DNA of 57,282 nucleotides, taken from contig MU604037.1 of NCBI GenBank assembly GCA_025201845.1, positions 1 to 57,282 on the forward strand, given 5' to 3'. Of this stretch, positions 21,215 to 32,900 are shown piece by piece; position 1 is the stretch's first letter, and each line of letters begins with the position of its first letter. The position numbers and the translations under genes were made by a program. The notes beneath the pieces are model-generated. The model was not told the origin of the DNA. It saw nothing but the letters and a program-made list of their open reading frames with translations, and searched no databases. Source of the stretch: Martensiomyces pterosporus (taxonomy: Eukaryota > Kickxellomycota > Kickxellomycetes > Kickxellales > Kickxellaceae).

Positions 21215-22353
21215 CCCAGGTTTCTCATTACTAGTCGCTGCTTACCAGAACCAGAGTTCGCAATAGCCAGCTTTCTGCCCACACTTGCCAGCTGCTAATT
21301 GGGCTCCATGCTCCAGTCATCACGATGACCAGCGATAACGCGCCGCTTGTGTCGCAGCGTGCATATGCCAAAGCGAGGGGGAAAATGCTGGGTTGATGTG
21401 CCGCGCACTTTAATCGATGAAGAAAAGTGTTCTAAATGGAATTTACGCGCATTGTGTACCAAGAAACACCTGGGCCGTGATGGGAAGAGATAAGGCGCGC
21501 ATCCACCTGGAGGGACGGGGGATGCTTCTGGCGCCTGCTGCATATGCCAGTCGGGGGCGAAAAGGTCCTGTACTGCCCATGAGCGAACCACGGTGCACCG
21601 CCTTGCCAAGTGCGGCGATTTTACACTCTGCACATGAATTGCGCCCACTCGCCCTTCCTATTTCGACGCATTAGCACAGGCTTAGTGGTTGCGTAGCCAT
21701 AGAGAAGCGCTGCAGATCAAGAGGAGCAGTGGACGGGTAGAGGGTCTTGGCGCTGGTGCAAGGCTGGCACAGTTCTTCTACCCCTATCCCGGCAGCGGCT
21801 GTTCCCGTATCCTCCCACTGTTTCATCTCTGGCCAGCTGTGCGGTACTGCGGCGACAGGAGTGCGGGCTTTGGCGCAATCAGTGCCCGGTGTTAGCTGTG
21901 TATATAAATCGTACCGTTCCCTGGCGGGTGCGTGTGCGCGGGGCTGAGTGATTGTAGTGCACTGGCAATTCAGGTTTTCTCCTTGTCTGCCCGCAATTAG
22001 TGTGCCCCCTTTGCCTGCGTGCAGCTGAGACACACGACGCTGCGCCTTCATTCATTGTATTATATCGCACACCCCTATCCCTCGTTTACTGCCCTGCTGC
22101 TGCCTGAGAACCGGGCATCTGAATTCCATCTTTCCACACACAACAAAGACGCCCACTGCTGCACAGCTGTTGGCCCTGGTCGCTGCTGCTGGTATTCACA
22201 CTCCTGCTCCAGCCCCTCTCTCTTGTTTGTTTCTCCTCTAACCTCTTTCCTTTCTATAATCCAGCACTTCCTCGTCAGCTGCTTAATACTCCTGCCACCA
22301 AACACTTTCTGCACTCTCTAGTTCCTCAATACAGCACAGCAGAATAGCCATCA
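21215..22353. other. Intergenic upstream of urease
   Basis: About 1.1 kb without a supported gene. The last 300 bp are very pyrimidine-rich (runs of TTCCTTTC and CTCCAGCCC type), as in promoters and leaders of strongly expressed fungal genes. GATA-type sites for nitrogen control were not systematically counted. Confidence 0.5.
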
Positions 22354-25038
22354 ATGAAGCTGCTGCCGCGCGAGCTCGACAAGCTGGTTCTCAACCAAAC
22401 CGGCGTGCTTGCCCAGCGCCGGCTCTCCCGCGGCGTCCGCCTGAATGCTTCCGAATGCACTGCGCTTTTGGCAACCGTGCTGCTTGAGCTCATCCGCGAT
22501 GGCACGCACTCGGTAAGCGATCTGCAGACAATTGGCCAAAACATCCTTGGGTTCCGCCACGTCCTTCCCTCTGTGCCACAGATGCTGCACGAAGTCCAGA
22601 TCGAAGGAACCTTCCGCGATGGCACATTTCTGGTCACCGTGCATAACCCCGTGTGCACAGCCGATGGCGACCTCCGTCTGGCGCTCTATGGCTCGGGCAT
22701 TGATGTAGGCCAGGGGCCAGACAGAGCGCAGGATATCGTCAATCCAAGCGACGACTCTTTGACCGAGGCGGATGAGAAGCGTGACGCCGAGAGGCTGGCA
22801 AAGCTCAACAAAGTAAACGATGTCCTGTTCCCTTGGTCGGACGAGACTGCTCGCGAGTACGAGCCGTCTAGTGACTTGGCGTCCGTCGGCCATGTCATCC
22901 CAGCTCCAGGCACCATTGAGATAAACCAAGGCCGCAAGCGGTACGCCTTGAGGGTCACCAACCACGGCGATCGCCCTGTGCAGATAGGCTCGCACTATCA
23001 TTTCGCCGAGGCCAATCCCATGCTCGAGATGGACCGCGCAGTTGCGTACGGAAGGCGCCTTGATATTCCGGCTGGCACTGCCGTTAGGTTTGAGCCCGGC
23101 GACACCCGAGTTGTCACTCTGGTGGATATCGCCGGAAATCGCGTGGTGCATGGCGGCAACGGCTTTGCACCCGGAAAGGTGAACCGAGACAACATTGAGC
23201 AGATTCTTGCTGCCATGAAAAAACAGGGCGTGACGCATGTGGCCCAGGCCCTGGAAATCTCGCAGAGAGTCCCGCGCCCTAGAACCATGGACCGCGCAAC
23301 CTACGCAATGACGTTTGGGCCCACCATCGGCGACCGTGTCAGACTCGGGGACACCTCTCTGTGGGCTGAAATCGAGTGGGATGCCACCGTGTACGGCGAC
23401 GAGTGCAAGTTTGGCGGCGGAAAGACGTTGCGCGACGGCATGGGCCAGACCTCGCCCTTGCTGCGCCGCCAGTGCCTCGATCTGGTCATCACAAATGTCG
23501 TCATTATCGACTATACCGGCGTGTACAAGGCAGATATTGGCATCAAGAACGGCATGATTGTCGGCATCGGAAAGGCTGGCAATCCCGATGTCATGGACGG
23601 CGTCACGCCTGGAATGTGCGTTGGCGCATCAACTGAGGCCATGGCTGGTGAGGGCAGGATTGCCACCGCTGGTGGCATCGACACTCACGTGCACTTCATC
23701 TGTCCTCAGCTCATCGACGAGGCTTTGGGGTCGGGAACAACCACCCTCATTGGCGGTGGAACTGGACCCAACACTGGCACCAATGCCACGACTTGCACTC
23801 CAGGCGCCTACCACATCCGCACTATGCTAGAGGCCACAGATTCGTTGCCGATGAACCTTGGGTTCACTGGAAAGGGCAACTGCTCACAGAAGGAGCCCCT
23901 GAGAGAGCAGATTCGTGCTGGCGCCATTGGGCTGAAGATTCATGAGGACTGGGGAGCCACGCCAGCAGTCATCGACGCGTGCCTGACGGTGTGTGACGAG
24001 ATGGACGTCCAGACTACCATTCACACGGATACGCTCAACGAGTCCGGGTTTGTCGAGCACACAGTTGCGGCCATCGGCGATCGCACAATCCACGCCTACC
24101 ACACGGAGGGCGCCGGCGGTGGTCATGCACCGGACATTCTTGCTGTCTGTGGCCACCCATCGGTCATACCGTCGTCAACCAATCCGACGCGCCCCTACAC
24201 ATCCAACACTTGCGACGAGCACCTTGACATGCTCATGGTGTGCCACCACTTGGATAAGCGCATTGCCGAGGACGTTGCGTTTGCCGAAAGCCGTATCCGT
24301 GGCGAGACCATTGCTGCTGAAGATGTCATGCACGATCTGGGTGCCATCGCTGTTATGTCGTCAGACTCGCAGGCCATGGGCAGGATTGGCGAGGTTGTTG
24401 GCAGGACTTGGAGGACTGCTGACAAGATGAAGAGGCAAAGGGGCCACCTGCCTATCCCGCAGGCTGGCGAGGAGCTGGGCATCCCGCGCGCATCGATCTA
24501 TGACCGTGCTGACAACTTCCGCATCCGCCGCTACATCGCCAAGTACACCATCAACCCTGCTATCGCTCACGGGGTTTCGCACATCATCGGCTCTATCGAG
24601 GTCAACAAGCTGGCGGATATCGTGCTTTGGTCGCCCCAGGACTTTGGCATCCGTCCCTCAGTTGTTATCAAGGGTGGTATGCCGGTGTATGCCCAGATGG
24701 GCGACGCCAACGCATCCATTCCTACTGTTCAGCCAGTGATTAACCGTCCGATGTTTGGCAGTCTGCCCGGTGCTGTGCGCAACACATCCATTGCATTCGT
24801 CTCCCAGGCTAGCTTGGACGAGGAGTACGGCGCCATTGCTCGTACCTACAAGGTCACCAAAAGGCTGGATCCCGTCAAGAAATGCCGGTTTATCGGAAAG
24901 AAGGACCTCAAGCTCAACTGCGCGCTCCCAAAGGTCACGGTTGACCCGGAGACGTACGAGGTCAAGCTTAATGGTGTGACCTGCTCATGTGAGCCCGCCA
25001 CTGAGCTGCCTCTCACACAGAAGCACCTGGTGTTTTAG
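22354..25038 (+). CDS. Urease (fused gamma-beta-alpha subunits)
   Basis: Hydrolyses urea to ammonia and carbamate/CO2 with a dinickel centre, in the cytosol. The 894-residue single exon holds the gamma part ([13 protein letters not shown]), the beta part ([18 protein letters not shown], 201-217) and the alpha part from about 311. All active-site residues are present: His445 and His447 (HVHF), carbamylated Lys528 (GLKIHEDWG), His557 (HTDTLNE), His583 ([12 protein letters not shown]), flap Cys630-His631 (MVCHHLD) and Asp671 ([12 protein letters not shown]). It is longer than usual fungal ureases (about 835 residues). The extra length lies mainly in a charged linker near 112-185 between the gamma and beta parts. 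Accessory proteins for nickel loading are not in this window. Confidence 0.98.
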   Translation: MKLLPRELDKLVLNQTGVLAQRRLSRGVRLNASECTALLATVLLELIRDGTHSVSDLQTIGQNILGFRHVLPSVPQMLHEVQIEGTFRDGTFLVTVHNPVCTADGDLRLALYGSGIDVGQGPDRAQDIVNPSDDSLTEADEKRDAERLAKLNKVNDVLFPWSDETAREYEPSSDLASVGHVIPAPGTIEINQGRKRYALRVTNHGDRPVQIGSHYHFAEANPMLEMDRAVAYGRRLDIPAGTAVRFEPGDTRVVTLVDIAGNRVVHGGNGFAPGKVNRDNIEQILAAMKKQGVTHVAQALEISQRVPRPRTMDRATYAMTFGPTIGDRVRLGDTSLWAEIEWDATVYGDECKFGGGKTLRDGMGQTSPLLRRQCLDLVITNVVIIDYTGVYKADIGIKNGMIVGIGKAGNPDVMDGVTPGMCVGASTEAMAGEGRIATAGGIDTHVHFICPQLIDEALGSGTTTLIGGGTGPNTGTNATTCTPGAYHIRTMLEATDSLPMNLGFTGKGNCSQKEPLREQIRAGAIGLKIHEDWGATPAVIDACLTVCDEMDVQTTIHTDTLNESGFVEHTVAAIGDRTIHAYHTEGAGGGHAPDILAVCGHPSVIPSSTNPTRPYTSNTCDEHLDMLMVCHHLDKRIAEDVAFAESRIRGETIAAEDVMHDLGAIAVMSSDSQAMGRIGEVVGRTWRTADKMKRQRGHLPIPQAGEELGIPRASIYDRADNFRIRRYIAKYTINPAIAHGVSHIIGSIEVNKLADIVLWSPQDFGIRPSVVIKGGMPVYAQMGDANASIPTVQPVINRPMFGSLPGAVRNTSIAFVSQASLDEEYGAIARTYKVTKRLDPVKKCRFIGKKDLKLNCALPKVTVDPETYEVKLNGVTCSCEPATELPLTQKHLVF

Positions 25039-25203
25039 TTTTCTTTGCTGCTCAAAGGCTATTCTATTTATTATTATTTCTTCTCTCTCTAGCATCCAAC
25101 AGCATTGCATTATTAGCAATCTGCTACCCAATGCTTGAACGAGTCAAAAAAAAACCAGCGCAAGCCGAAACCAGCATGGCGCCTAGGTAGCTGGTATGCT
25201 TTT

Positions 25204-25998
25204 TCACAGCTTGGCTTTTGGATCCAGGTGACAATACGCCGCAACTTCGGGCTGGCTGTACTCCACGTAGTTTCCAGAGAGCGAGCGATCAGCTCTCAGT
25301 GCCAAGTTGCCGACAATAGCAGCGGAAAGCTGAATATCAATCCTGTTCTCGTGCAGTATCTTTGTAATCTCCTTTCCCTGCTCGCTCTCTTCCTTACCAA
25401 GATACCCCACTGCGTTGCTAAACATTGGCGTTTCAACCACCCCCGGGTGAATAGCGACCGTTATGACGCTGGGCTCCTCGATAGCCAGCACACTAGTGAT
25501 ATAATTAATGGCTGATTTAGCCGATCCGTATGCTGCATAGTAGTAGGTCGGGATTTGGCTAGCCACGGAGGACAGATTGATAATACGCCCGCTAATGGGG
25601 CGTAGGTACGGCAGGGTCTTTTGGATTAAACCCACGGGTGCAACGAGATTGACCTTGTAATGCGTCTCCAGGGCAGCGAGGGAAGCCGACGCAAGGGGCT
25701 TGAGGGGATCCGCAGTTGCTGCATTGTTGATTAGTGCAACCAGTGTGCCGTGCTCCGTAGCAAGATCCACGGCGCGTTGTTGGGTGGACTCGTCAGCGAT
25801 GGTGCCGATAACTGGGATGAACTGAGAGCCGGCGCCTGCGTGGCGCTGGCGGGCTTCCTGACTGACACCGTGAAGGGCAGGAGCGGAGCGCGCGATGCCT
25901 ACCACACTGACGCCTTGGCTTACGAGGTGTAGGGAAACAGCCTTGCCAATTCCCTGCGACGCACCAGTGACAATGACAACTCTATTTGACGAAGCCAT
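25204..25998 (-). CDS. Short-chain dehydrogenase, benzil reductase (IRC24)-like, copy 1
   Basis: A classical SDR of 264 residues. TGASQGIG near the N-terminus binds NADP(H); LINNAATADP corresponds to NNAG, INLSS supplies the catalytic Ser, and YGSAK is the Tyr-x-x-x-Lys pair. HPGVVETPMF and LSGNYVEYSQPE match the substrate loop and end of yeast Irc24/benzil reductase. The substrate in vivo is unknown. It is the most divergent of three tandem copies on this strand, and has an extended C-terminus (HLDPKAKL). It converges with urease, 165 bp away. Confidence 0.9.
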   Translation of the reverse strand: MASSNRVVIVTGASQGIGKAVSLHLVSQGVSVVGIARSAPALHGVSQEARQRHAGAGSQFIPVIGTIADESTQQRAVDLATEHGTLVALINNAATADPLKPLASASLAALETHYKVNLVAPVGLIQKTLPYLRPISGRIINLSSVASQIPTYYYAAYGSAKSAINYITSVLAIEEPSVITVAIHPGVVETPMFSNAVGYLGKEESEQGKEITKILHENRIDIQLSAAIVGNLALRADRSLSGNYVEYSQPEVAAYCHLDPKAKL

Positions 25999-26419
25999 AC
26001 TCTTGCAACACGCGGGGCGGGCAATGTGGTTTAAAAAGGAGGCAACTATGAAGAGGGCTGCGTGGAAGCGGAAAGAAGGATGACGCTTTTGCTAGTCCGC
26101 CTTGCCTACATACACGCGGCAACCCTTGGTCGTTCAAATAATGTCCGCTGCCTCCGCAAAGAAAGGGAATAATGTGTGATGCAATGGCGGTTTCCTGATT
26201 CAACCGCAAATCTCTTGTCGCAAAGGATATAAATTCCTAGCATACACAGAAAGAAAGGTGCCAATCATTGTACCTAAATTAACAGCATTCATACCTGCTG
26301 CTACATGCACATCCAACTTGTGAACACACCGCTGACAGCGGGTTGTTGTACATGCCAGCACATGTGCTCGTGCTCGTGCACGTTTACCACTGCGGATACC
26401 TGCACCTACTTTTAAAACA
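25999..26419. other. Intergenic upstream of SDR copy 1
   Basis: Contains the promoter of SDR copy 1 and CACATGTGC-like palindromic sequences near 26355-26370. No gene seen. Confidence 0.45.
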
Positions 26420-26730
26420 TGATTGCACAGGTGGCATGCAGAAAAGCGGTGATGAGGCAATCCGTATGACGCAAGAAAGGAATTGCATTTTGGATCAAGC
26501 CAACGGGTGCAACGGCGCTAATCTGGTGGTGTCTGGCCAGCGAATCAAGTGATTGGGGAGAGAAGACTCGCGGGACCGCCAACGACTGAACTGCCCACAA
26601 GAGCCACTGGAACACTGCTTGGCTGTCTCGCCAACAGATGCCTGCTGGGCAGCTTCGTCAGTGACATCTCCGACAGCTCGGATGAACTGCCCACTAGTGT
26701 CCAAAAGCTGGATGGGTTGCTCTCACTACC
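26420..26730 (-). pseudogene. Decayed IRC24-like short-chain dehydrogenase fragment
   Basis: Two segments in different frames match the central third of the neighbouring SDRs. The first, at about 26640-26725, reads GQFIRAVGDVTDEAAQQ against KFIPVVGDVTDDAVQQ in copy 2. The second, at about 26425-26625, contains VAPVGLIQNAIPFLR, closest to VAPVGLIQKTLPYLR in copy 1. There is a frameshift between them. The N-terminal TGxxxGIG part and everything after the position of the catalytic Ser are missing. It lies between copies 1 and 2 in the same orientation, so it is a relic of a fourth tandem copy. Confidence 0.85.
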
Positions 26731-26863
26731 AACTGCCTGAAGGAAACCAGCGACACAAGTACACCATTTCCACATCTGGGCAATATCTGCAGGACATTTG
26801 AATTGTCGTGAATAGAACTAAGGAATAAATGTCTGCAGGATGTAGATTTCTATTGGACCCAGG

Positions 26864-27631
26864 TCACTCAGCGTACTTTGCAATTTCAGGCTGGTCATAC
26901 ATGACATATTGCCCAGAGAGGGAGTGGTCAGCCCTCAAAGCAAGATTACCAATGATGGTTCCTGGAAGGTCAGCTGCAATGCTCGGCGGACGAGGTGTGC
27001 TTGACACCTTCTGGCCACCACTGGAGCTGGCCCGCTTTCGATAGTCAACAACGGCGGCATAGATCTGCGTTTCAACCACGCCCGGATGAATAGCCAGGGC
27101 GGTGATTTCAGGCTCTTCAGCAGCCAGAACACGCGTGGCCTGGTTGAGAGCTGCCTTGCTCGCTCCATAGATCGCATAGTTGGGGAAAACAACATGGCTT
27201 ATAGCCGACGAGACATTGATAATGCGTCCATGCACGGGTCTCAGCAGCGGCAGCACCTTCTGGATGAAGCTAAATGGTGCAACAAAGTTGATCTGGAGCT
27301 GGGCTGTCCACAGTCCAATCGGCGCTGAAGAGATGGGCCCAATGGGATCAATAATTCCTGCGTTGTTGACCAATGCAACCAGAGTGCCCTGCTCAGTGGC
27401 ATGGTCAATGGCAGACTGCTGAACGGCATCGTCGGTGACATCTCCGACGACAGGGATGAACTTGGCTGCAGTGCTGGAAAGCTTGTTGGCTTCCTGGCTG
27501 GTGCTACTGATGGCATCTGCAGAGCGCGCTACGCCAACGACAGAGACGCCCTTGCTGATGAGATGCAGGGCAACAGCCTTGCCGATTCCACGCGAGGCAC
27601 CCGTGACAATTGCAACTCTGTTGGCGGACAT
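26864..27631 (-). CDS. Short-chain dehydrogenase, benzil reductase (IRC24)-like, copy 2
   Basis: An NADP(H)-dependent SDR of 255 residues with TGASRGIG (10-17), LVNNAGIIDP, INVSSA and YGASK. The tail LSGQYVMYDQPEIAKYAE closely matches the ends of the other two copies. It is most similar to copy 3 (for example LHLISKGVSVVG and QLQINF.APFSFIQK are shared), so those two are the recent pair. A TATATAAAA lies at 27776-27784 upstream. Confidence 0.92.
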   Translation of the reverse strand: MSANRVAIVTGASRGIGKAVALHLISKGVSVVGVARSADAISSTSQEANKLSSTAAKFIPVVGDVTDDAVQQSAIDHATEQGTLVALVNNAGIIDPIGPISSAPIGLWTAQLQINFVAPFSFIQKVLPLLRPVHGRIINVSSAISHVVFPNYAIYGASKAALNQATRVLAAEEPEITALAIHPGVVETQIYAAVVDYRKRASSSGGQKVSSTPRPPSIAADLPGTIIGNLALRADHSLSGQYVMYDQPEIAKYAE

Positions 27632-28438
27632 TACTGCGTTGAGAAGATGAGTGTGGCTGTAATCAAAGAGGGTGGTGAACTGGACTAGCGGTTGCTTAGA
27701 GCTTTGGGCTTAACTTGCTTGCTTGAGGTGATGAGTGGTGGTAGTACGCATTGGGCTAGCCAGTGCACGCGCCTCTTTTATATACAGCACTCCTTGGCTA
27801 CTGCTGCTACACCTAAATTTGGGACTCAAGCACCGTGCGCTCGCTGACAAATGTACATGCTGCTCCAGTGGGCGAGCATGGCAGAATATGCGCGCGTCCT
27901 CGGTTTGGTTGTACCAGCCTCATGCATTTTATCTACTTGATGCAGAAAGGCATGTCCTACGGGGAAAGGCATGTCCTACGGGGAAAGGCGGGGCCGGTCG
28001 CCTCGAAAGACATGGACGTACCAGACGCCTGAACAATGCTATGTCAGCTTGGATAACCCGCACAGGCCGCAAGCACGGATGACGGGACTCGGAGTTTAGG
28101 AACTCAAGATCGCGAGCATGCACCGATCAAATCACCCATCGGTCAATCAGTGCACAGCCAGCTGATGTGGGCTATATGTGGCAGGTGGCCAGGCGGAGAG
28201 GAGCGATATTTAGCATGCTAAGGTCGTAGTGGTTCTGATGGTGCAGAGCCCTCACCGCCCAGCAAATGGAATAGACCAGAAAGATGTACCGAACAACCTG
28301 CATTTCTTGCCACCAGCATATGTTGATCATCAAGCGAGCACTACAAGCAAAACATGCTAACAAGAAGCTGTTTGATTACATAGGAATAAATAATATGAAG
28401 GAAACACTAAGAGGAGCGGATCCCTGCCGGGCCCTAGC
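27632..28438. promoter_or_regulatory. Promoter region of SDR copy 2, 3' flank of copy 3
   Basis: Holds the TATA-like TATATAAAA (27776-27784 on the minus strand), the element GCTGACAAATGTACATG (27843-27859) shared with the copy 3 promoter, and a 19-bp direct repeat (27946-27983). No gene seen. Confidence 0.55.
27946..27983. repeat. 19-bp direct tandem duplication
   Basis: The unit AAAGGCATGTCCTACGGGG occurs twice with no spacer and is followed by the start of a third copy. It lies about 315 bp upstream of the SDR copy 2 ATG. Confidence 0.95.
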
Positions 28439-29206
28439 TTACTTGGCATACTCCGCAATTTCGGGCTGGTCGTACTCGACATATTTGCCCGACAGCGAGT
28501 GGTCAGCCCTTAGGGCCAAGTTGCCAATGATCGCTCCTGGAAGTTCAGTCGTGATGCTGACCTCAAAAAGACCGCTCACCGCCTCGTGGTTGCCGCCGGG
28601 AGAAGACCCCTTGGCGTGCTCGACCACAGAGCCGAACATTGGTGTCTCGACCAATCCAGGGTGAATAGCCACCACGGTAATTTCGGGCTCCTCAGCAGCC
28701 AGAACCTGGGTGGCATAGTTGAGGGCAGCCTTGCTCGCTCCATAGCTCGCATACTCTGTATGGGTACGGTAGCTTGCAGCCGATGAGACGTTGATGATGC
28801 GGCCGTTGACAGGTCTCAGCAATGGGAGAGCCTTCTGGATGAAGCTAAAGGGCGCGATGAAGTTGATCTGGAGCTGGTTTGCCCATGCGCTGAAAGAAGC
28901 CGAAGAGACGGGCTGGATTGGGTCGATAATCCCGGCGTTGTTGACAAGGGCAATCAGGGTGCCGTGCTTGGTTGCATGGTCAATGGCAGACTGCTGGGTT
29001 GCGCCGTCTGTGACATCTCCAACAACAGGAATAAACTGGACGCCACTGTCGGCGACCTTGCTGGCTTCCTGGCTGACGCTGTTTATGGCGTCTGCAGAGC
29101 GTGCAAGGCCAACGACAGAAACACCCTTGCTGATAAGGTGAAGAGAGATGGCCTTGCCAATTCCGCGGGAGGCACCGGTGACAATAGCGACGTTGTTGTA
29201 AGACAT
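28439..29206 (-). CDS. Short-chain dehydrogenase, benzil reductase (IRC24)-like, copy 3
   Basis: A 255-residue SDR with TGASRGIG at the cofactor site, LVNNAGIIDP, INVSSAAS and YGASK, ending LSGKYVEYDQPEIAEYAK. It is nearly collinear with copy 2, with the largest differences in the variable substrate loop (HPGLVETPMFGSVVEHAKG). It has its own promoter: TATAAAA at 29311-29317 and the shared element at 29413-29429. The physiological carbonyl substrate is unknown. Confidence 0.92.
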   Translation of the reverse strand: MSYNNVAIVTGASRGIGKAISLHLISKGVSVVGLARSADAINSVSQEASKVADSGVQFIPVVGDVTDGATQQSAIDHATKHGTLIALVNNAGIIDPIQPVSSASFSAWANQLQINFIAPFSFIQKALPLLRPVNGRIINVSSAASYRTHTEYASYGASKAALNYATQVLAAEEPEITVVAIHPGLVETPMFGSVVEHAKGSSPGGNHEAVSGLFEVSITTELPGAIIGNLALRADHSLSGKYVEYDQPEIAEYAK

Positions 29207-29922
29207 GGCGGTGAGCTGAACTGCTGTCAGGTACGGCTTATGATCTTGCGCTTGATTTGCTTGCTTGTGATGGTGGTACTATGGCTGATTAGTGGAGGAT
29301 ATGCTCGGAGTTTTATAGGAAATACCCGATGTCATGGTGTAAGCCATACGAGGCGCCTCTGGTGCATGCGTTGCATCCTTGGAACGGCTAATTTATTACT
29401 AATCTGCGCTATGCTGACAAATGCACATGTCGCTATGGTAGCTGAAAATGGCACAATCGATGAGGAAGTGCCGCCTGAGACACTATATCCAAAGCTATGT
29501 TTGTTTGCCGTCGCAATCGCGTGGTCTGGTAGAGGGGGAACTGGTCGTCTTGAAGGACATAGGGTGCTACAACGACACTGCCCAGCCCCCTTACTATTAT
29601 CACGTTCAATGCACATGCCGGGAGGCGAAACTGCGGCTGCAGCATCAGCATCAGAGAGCCGAGCCGAGCCTGATAGGGCGGCTCACCACTGCAATTAGAG
29701 TATCATAATCAGCTGGGAGTTTCGTATCTCGGCTTTTTTCAATGCCAATGCCAGTGCGAATGTGCACAGTCTGCCGGAATTCGCGCCCTTGCTCTTTGCA
29801 TTCTTTATCTGTGGCTATCTCTAATACCTTGTCTGGTACACTCGCCCTCTTTCTGCCACTTATTTTCTATTGCCAAGTGCGCTCGCTCTCCCTTGTCACA
29901 ACTACCACAGTGCCCTGGCAAT
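29207..29922. promoter_or_regulatory. Divergent promoter region, SDR copy 3 and PPR gene
   Basis: Holds the minus-strand TATAAAA (29311-29317) and GCTGACAAATGCACATG (29413-29429), 207 bp upstream of the copy 3 ATG. The matching element of copy 2 lies 212 bp before its ATG. No gene seen. Confidence 0.55.
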
Positions 29923-32900
29923 ATGCTGCAAATGGCACTGGTAAGGAGCCAGCAGCGGGCCTCACAGGTGCGGATCAATAGCCAAATATCGAGGCTAGCA
30001 TACGGAGGAGACCGGATATTCGCCTTTGGCCGGCACATTTCCACGACAGCAGTATCCACGGGTGTCGCTCGGCGGTCGTTTCATGCGAGTGAGGAGTGTC
30101 GCCTACCTACACACCCAGTAACAGCGACAAGTAAGGGCAGCCTGACTGTGGGCGAACTCAAAGTAAACGCACCCTTGAAGTCAGATGGCACTGCTGTTCG
30201 ATTGCCCGATGTCGCAGCCAGGAGAATGCACTCTGAGCGCCTGAATCCCTGGGTATACGTTCTACCTATGCTCGAATACCCAGAGATCAAAAGAGGGCTG
30301 AGCGGCAGTGAGTTGCTGCGACTGCTTCACAGACTACAAAAGATCCACCGCGGGCAGATAGAGAGTGGCTGGAGCGGGGCATTCGCGTGGCTAGCGTCGC
30401 TCCAGAGAACGCGAGCAATGGCAGGGACCCATGGGGCGCTGCAGACTGCAGAGACGAACGATCGAGTTCGGCTGGACAGCGACCTTCTGACGGAAGCACA
30501 AAAGGTTGACTGTGAGCTGGCACTGACGCATATCAAGGTGCTCGAGATACGGGGAGAGCTGGCGCGTGGGCTGCACACAGGGAGCACACGGGGAGGTTAC
30601 GAAAGGTCGTTGCGGTGGAGTAAGAGCGGCGAGCTACGAGACACTCGGGTCGCACTTGTCGGGAAAGCATTTAATGCCAAATGCCCTGGCCTCTTGCTGA
30701 ACCTTTTGCTTGACTGGAATACAGGCGCGCAGCTGATCTCGACAACCTTTCTCGATCGGATATGCGCCGAGCACCTCGGCTCCACAAGGCAGCTGGAAGA
30801 GTCGATATCAGTCAGCAAACTTTTGTACGACCACATACTAGGCAGTGCGAACGAGGTGGCTGTCAGTGCGGCAAGGGCCAAAAGTAAAAGAGGCACCACC
30901 ACGAGGTTTGTCGATGTGCTGTGGCAGATGGATAACATTGAGCACGGGATCGCTGCGTTGAGACGGCTGATCGACTCTGCAAACACCTCCCGTGGGCCGT
31001 CGCCGCCAGACTCACTGATATCATCCTTGGCGATACAGCTGATGCAGTGCTGTAGCCGGTTTAACCGGATGCCCAAAGCGCACGAGATATTCGACATGTG
31101 CCTCCCTGTCCTGCGGCAAAACCCAGCTGCATACAACATACTCATGTACCCTGAGGCTATGGCATTCAACATGCATGGCGTGGTGTCGATTCTTCGGACT
31201 ATGCAGAGACATGGTGCCGTGCCGGATCCTGTGATGTGGACGACGATCATGACCGGCATGTGCAAGAGCGGCAGAATCGAAGGAGCAATGAAGCTTTTTG
31301 CAATGCATTTGGAGTTCCTGCCTAGGAGGAGCATCGTAGCGACAGGCAGTGCACGCAGCAATCCTGATAGACTGGAGCCCGACAGCACTGAGGCGGTGCC
31401 TGCTGTTGACAATGGGCAGCAGTCTCTTCGTGATCGCTCTGCCAAGGGTGCCATTTCCAGAAGCAGCAGCAGCGGTGAAGGCGGCCAGGGCACAGACACT
31501 CGCCTGTTTGCACCTCTACCAGGATTCCATGGACTAAGCTCCAATCTCTGGGAGGAGTGGTACGCCAACAGCAGCAAGCGATATGCTATTGACCCATACA
31601 TAGCCCTCTTGATCCGCGAGCTGGCCAACCGGTACCACGACTCCAAGTCCCCAACAGCACGTGGAGCAGCGAAGGCTGGTGGAGGTGTGCAGGCATCGAA
31701 AGAAGCTGCAGTCACGCCGTGGCTGCCCACTCTGGCAACTCACAAAATCCTGCTCAAGTACTTGAGCCAGCATGGCATGACGAACGTGCTGGCAAAATAT
31801 TTCCAGCTGCTGAAACGGGTTTGGCCACAGTACAGCCAGTGGGCGGCCGTTTGCCAGAACAGCGCCAATCCCAGCGAGTCGTCGGGGCTTCGGGGCATCG
31901 AGCGAATCGTCCATGGCCATATGGCGCAGCACATGCCAGAGCTGCGCAAGGTGTATGGCTTGTATCCCGTATCTGGCGCAAGTTCGAATTCCCGGCCGAG
32001 TGAGGATCGCAGCCCTGGCTACTACACGTATTGCGAGGACATTATCAGTCTCGCCAAGCGCAGCTCTATCGAGGGCAGCACACCTCTCTTGCAGGCACCT
32101 GTTGGGCTGCGGCCAGAGCGGGTTGTATATAACAAATCTCTCCACGCATATGCGCTGGGAGGCGACATGCGGACGATACTCCACCATATGCAGCGGTATC
32201 CAAAGCTGAGCGATATAGCTACATGGACTGAATTGGTTCGCTGCATTTGCACGCAGGTTGCTGAGGACCCAAGGGACGAAATGCTGGTCCACCCCAGGCG
32301 CTTTGCTGCCTTGGTTGAAACGAAGGATGGCGACAGCAAGAACGACCAGCAGTCATGGATAGACTTTATTCTCGAGCTGGCCACCGTGCTATCGAGCAGA
32401 GGCATTGACTTTACGCAGGTGACGTTTGGCATCGTAATTCAGCTAGCTGTCCAGCTCAATAGCTTGGAGGGCGTGGCAAAGGTGGTGGAGTTTATGCGCG
32501 ACAACTCGACTGTTCGGTTCAGCGTCGACATGCTAAAGATGGTGCTCCGCGTGGACTGCTCATTCGAGCTCAAATGCCTGCTTGTTAGAGACGCGCTGGA
32601 TATACCCGACATGACAGCGGGTTCTAGCAGTTTGGGCTCGGAACCAGGCTTGGTACGTGCGCTTGCACAGCCAACGGTGAGACCTGACCATGGGCTTCTT
32701 TCGCTGCTTGTAAAATCAGCTGACAAGCCGGATGCTCTCTTGATGCTGCGAGAGCTGGTTGGCGTTTTCTCGGACAGATACGGCATCAGACCGCTCGCTA
32801 TGCACTACGAGAGCCTGCTGGATACATGCAAGCAGCTGGGCATGGATGGGGAGGCGCGGTTCTGGATAGATCACTTGGTAGCCTCTGGAACGCCAATCAC

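Noticed and set aside
21295..21648. 117-codon minus-strand frame upstream of urease
   Set aside because: No recognisable motif, signal or plausible promoter; likely fortuitous.
30597..31730. Antisense open frame of 377 codons over the PPR gene
   Set aside because: The sense frame is a 1005-residue PPR protein with presequence; the antisense product has no recognisable features.
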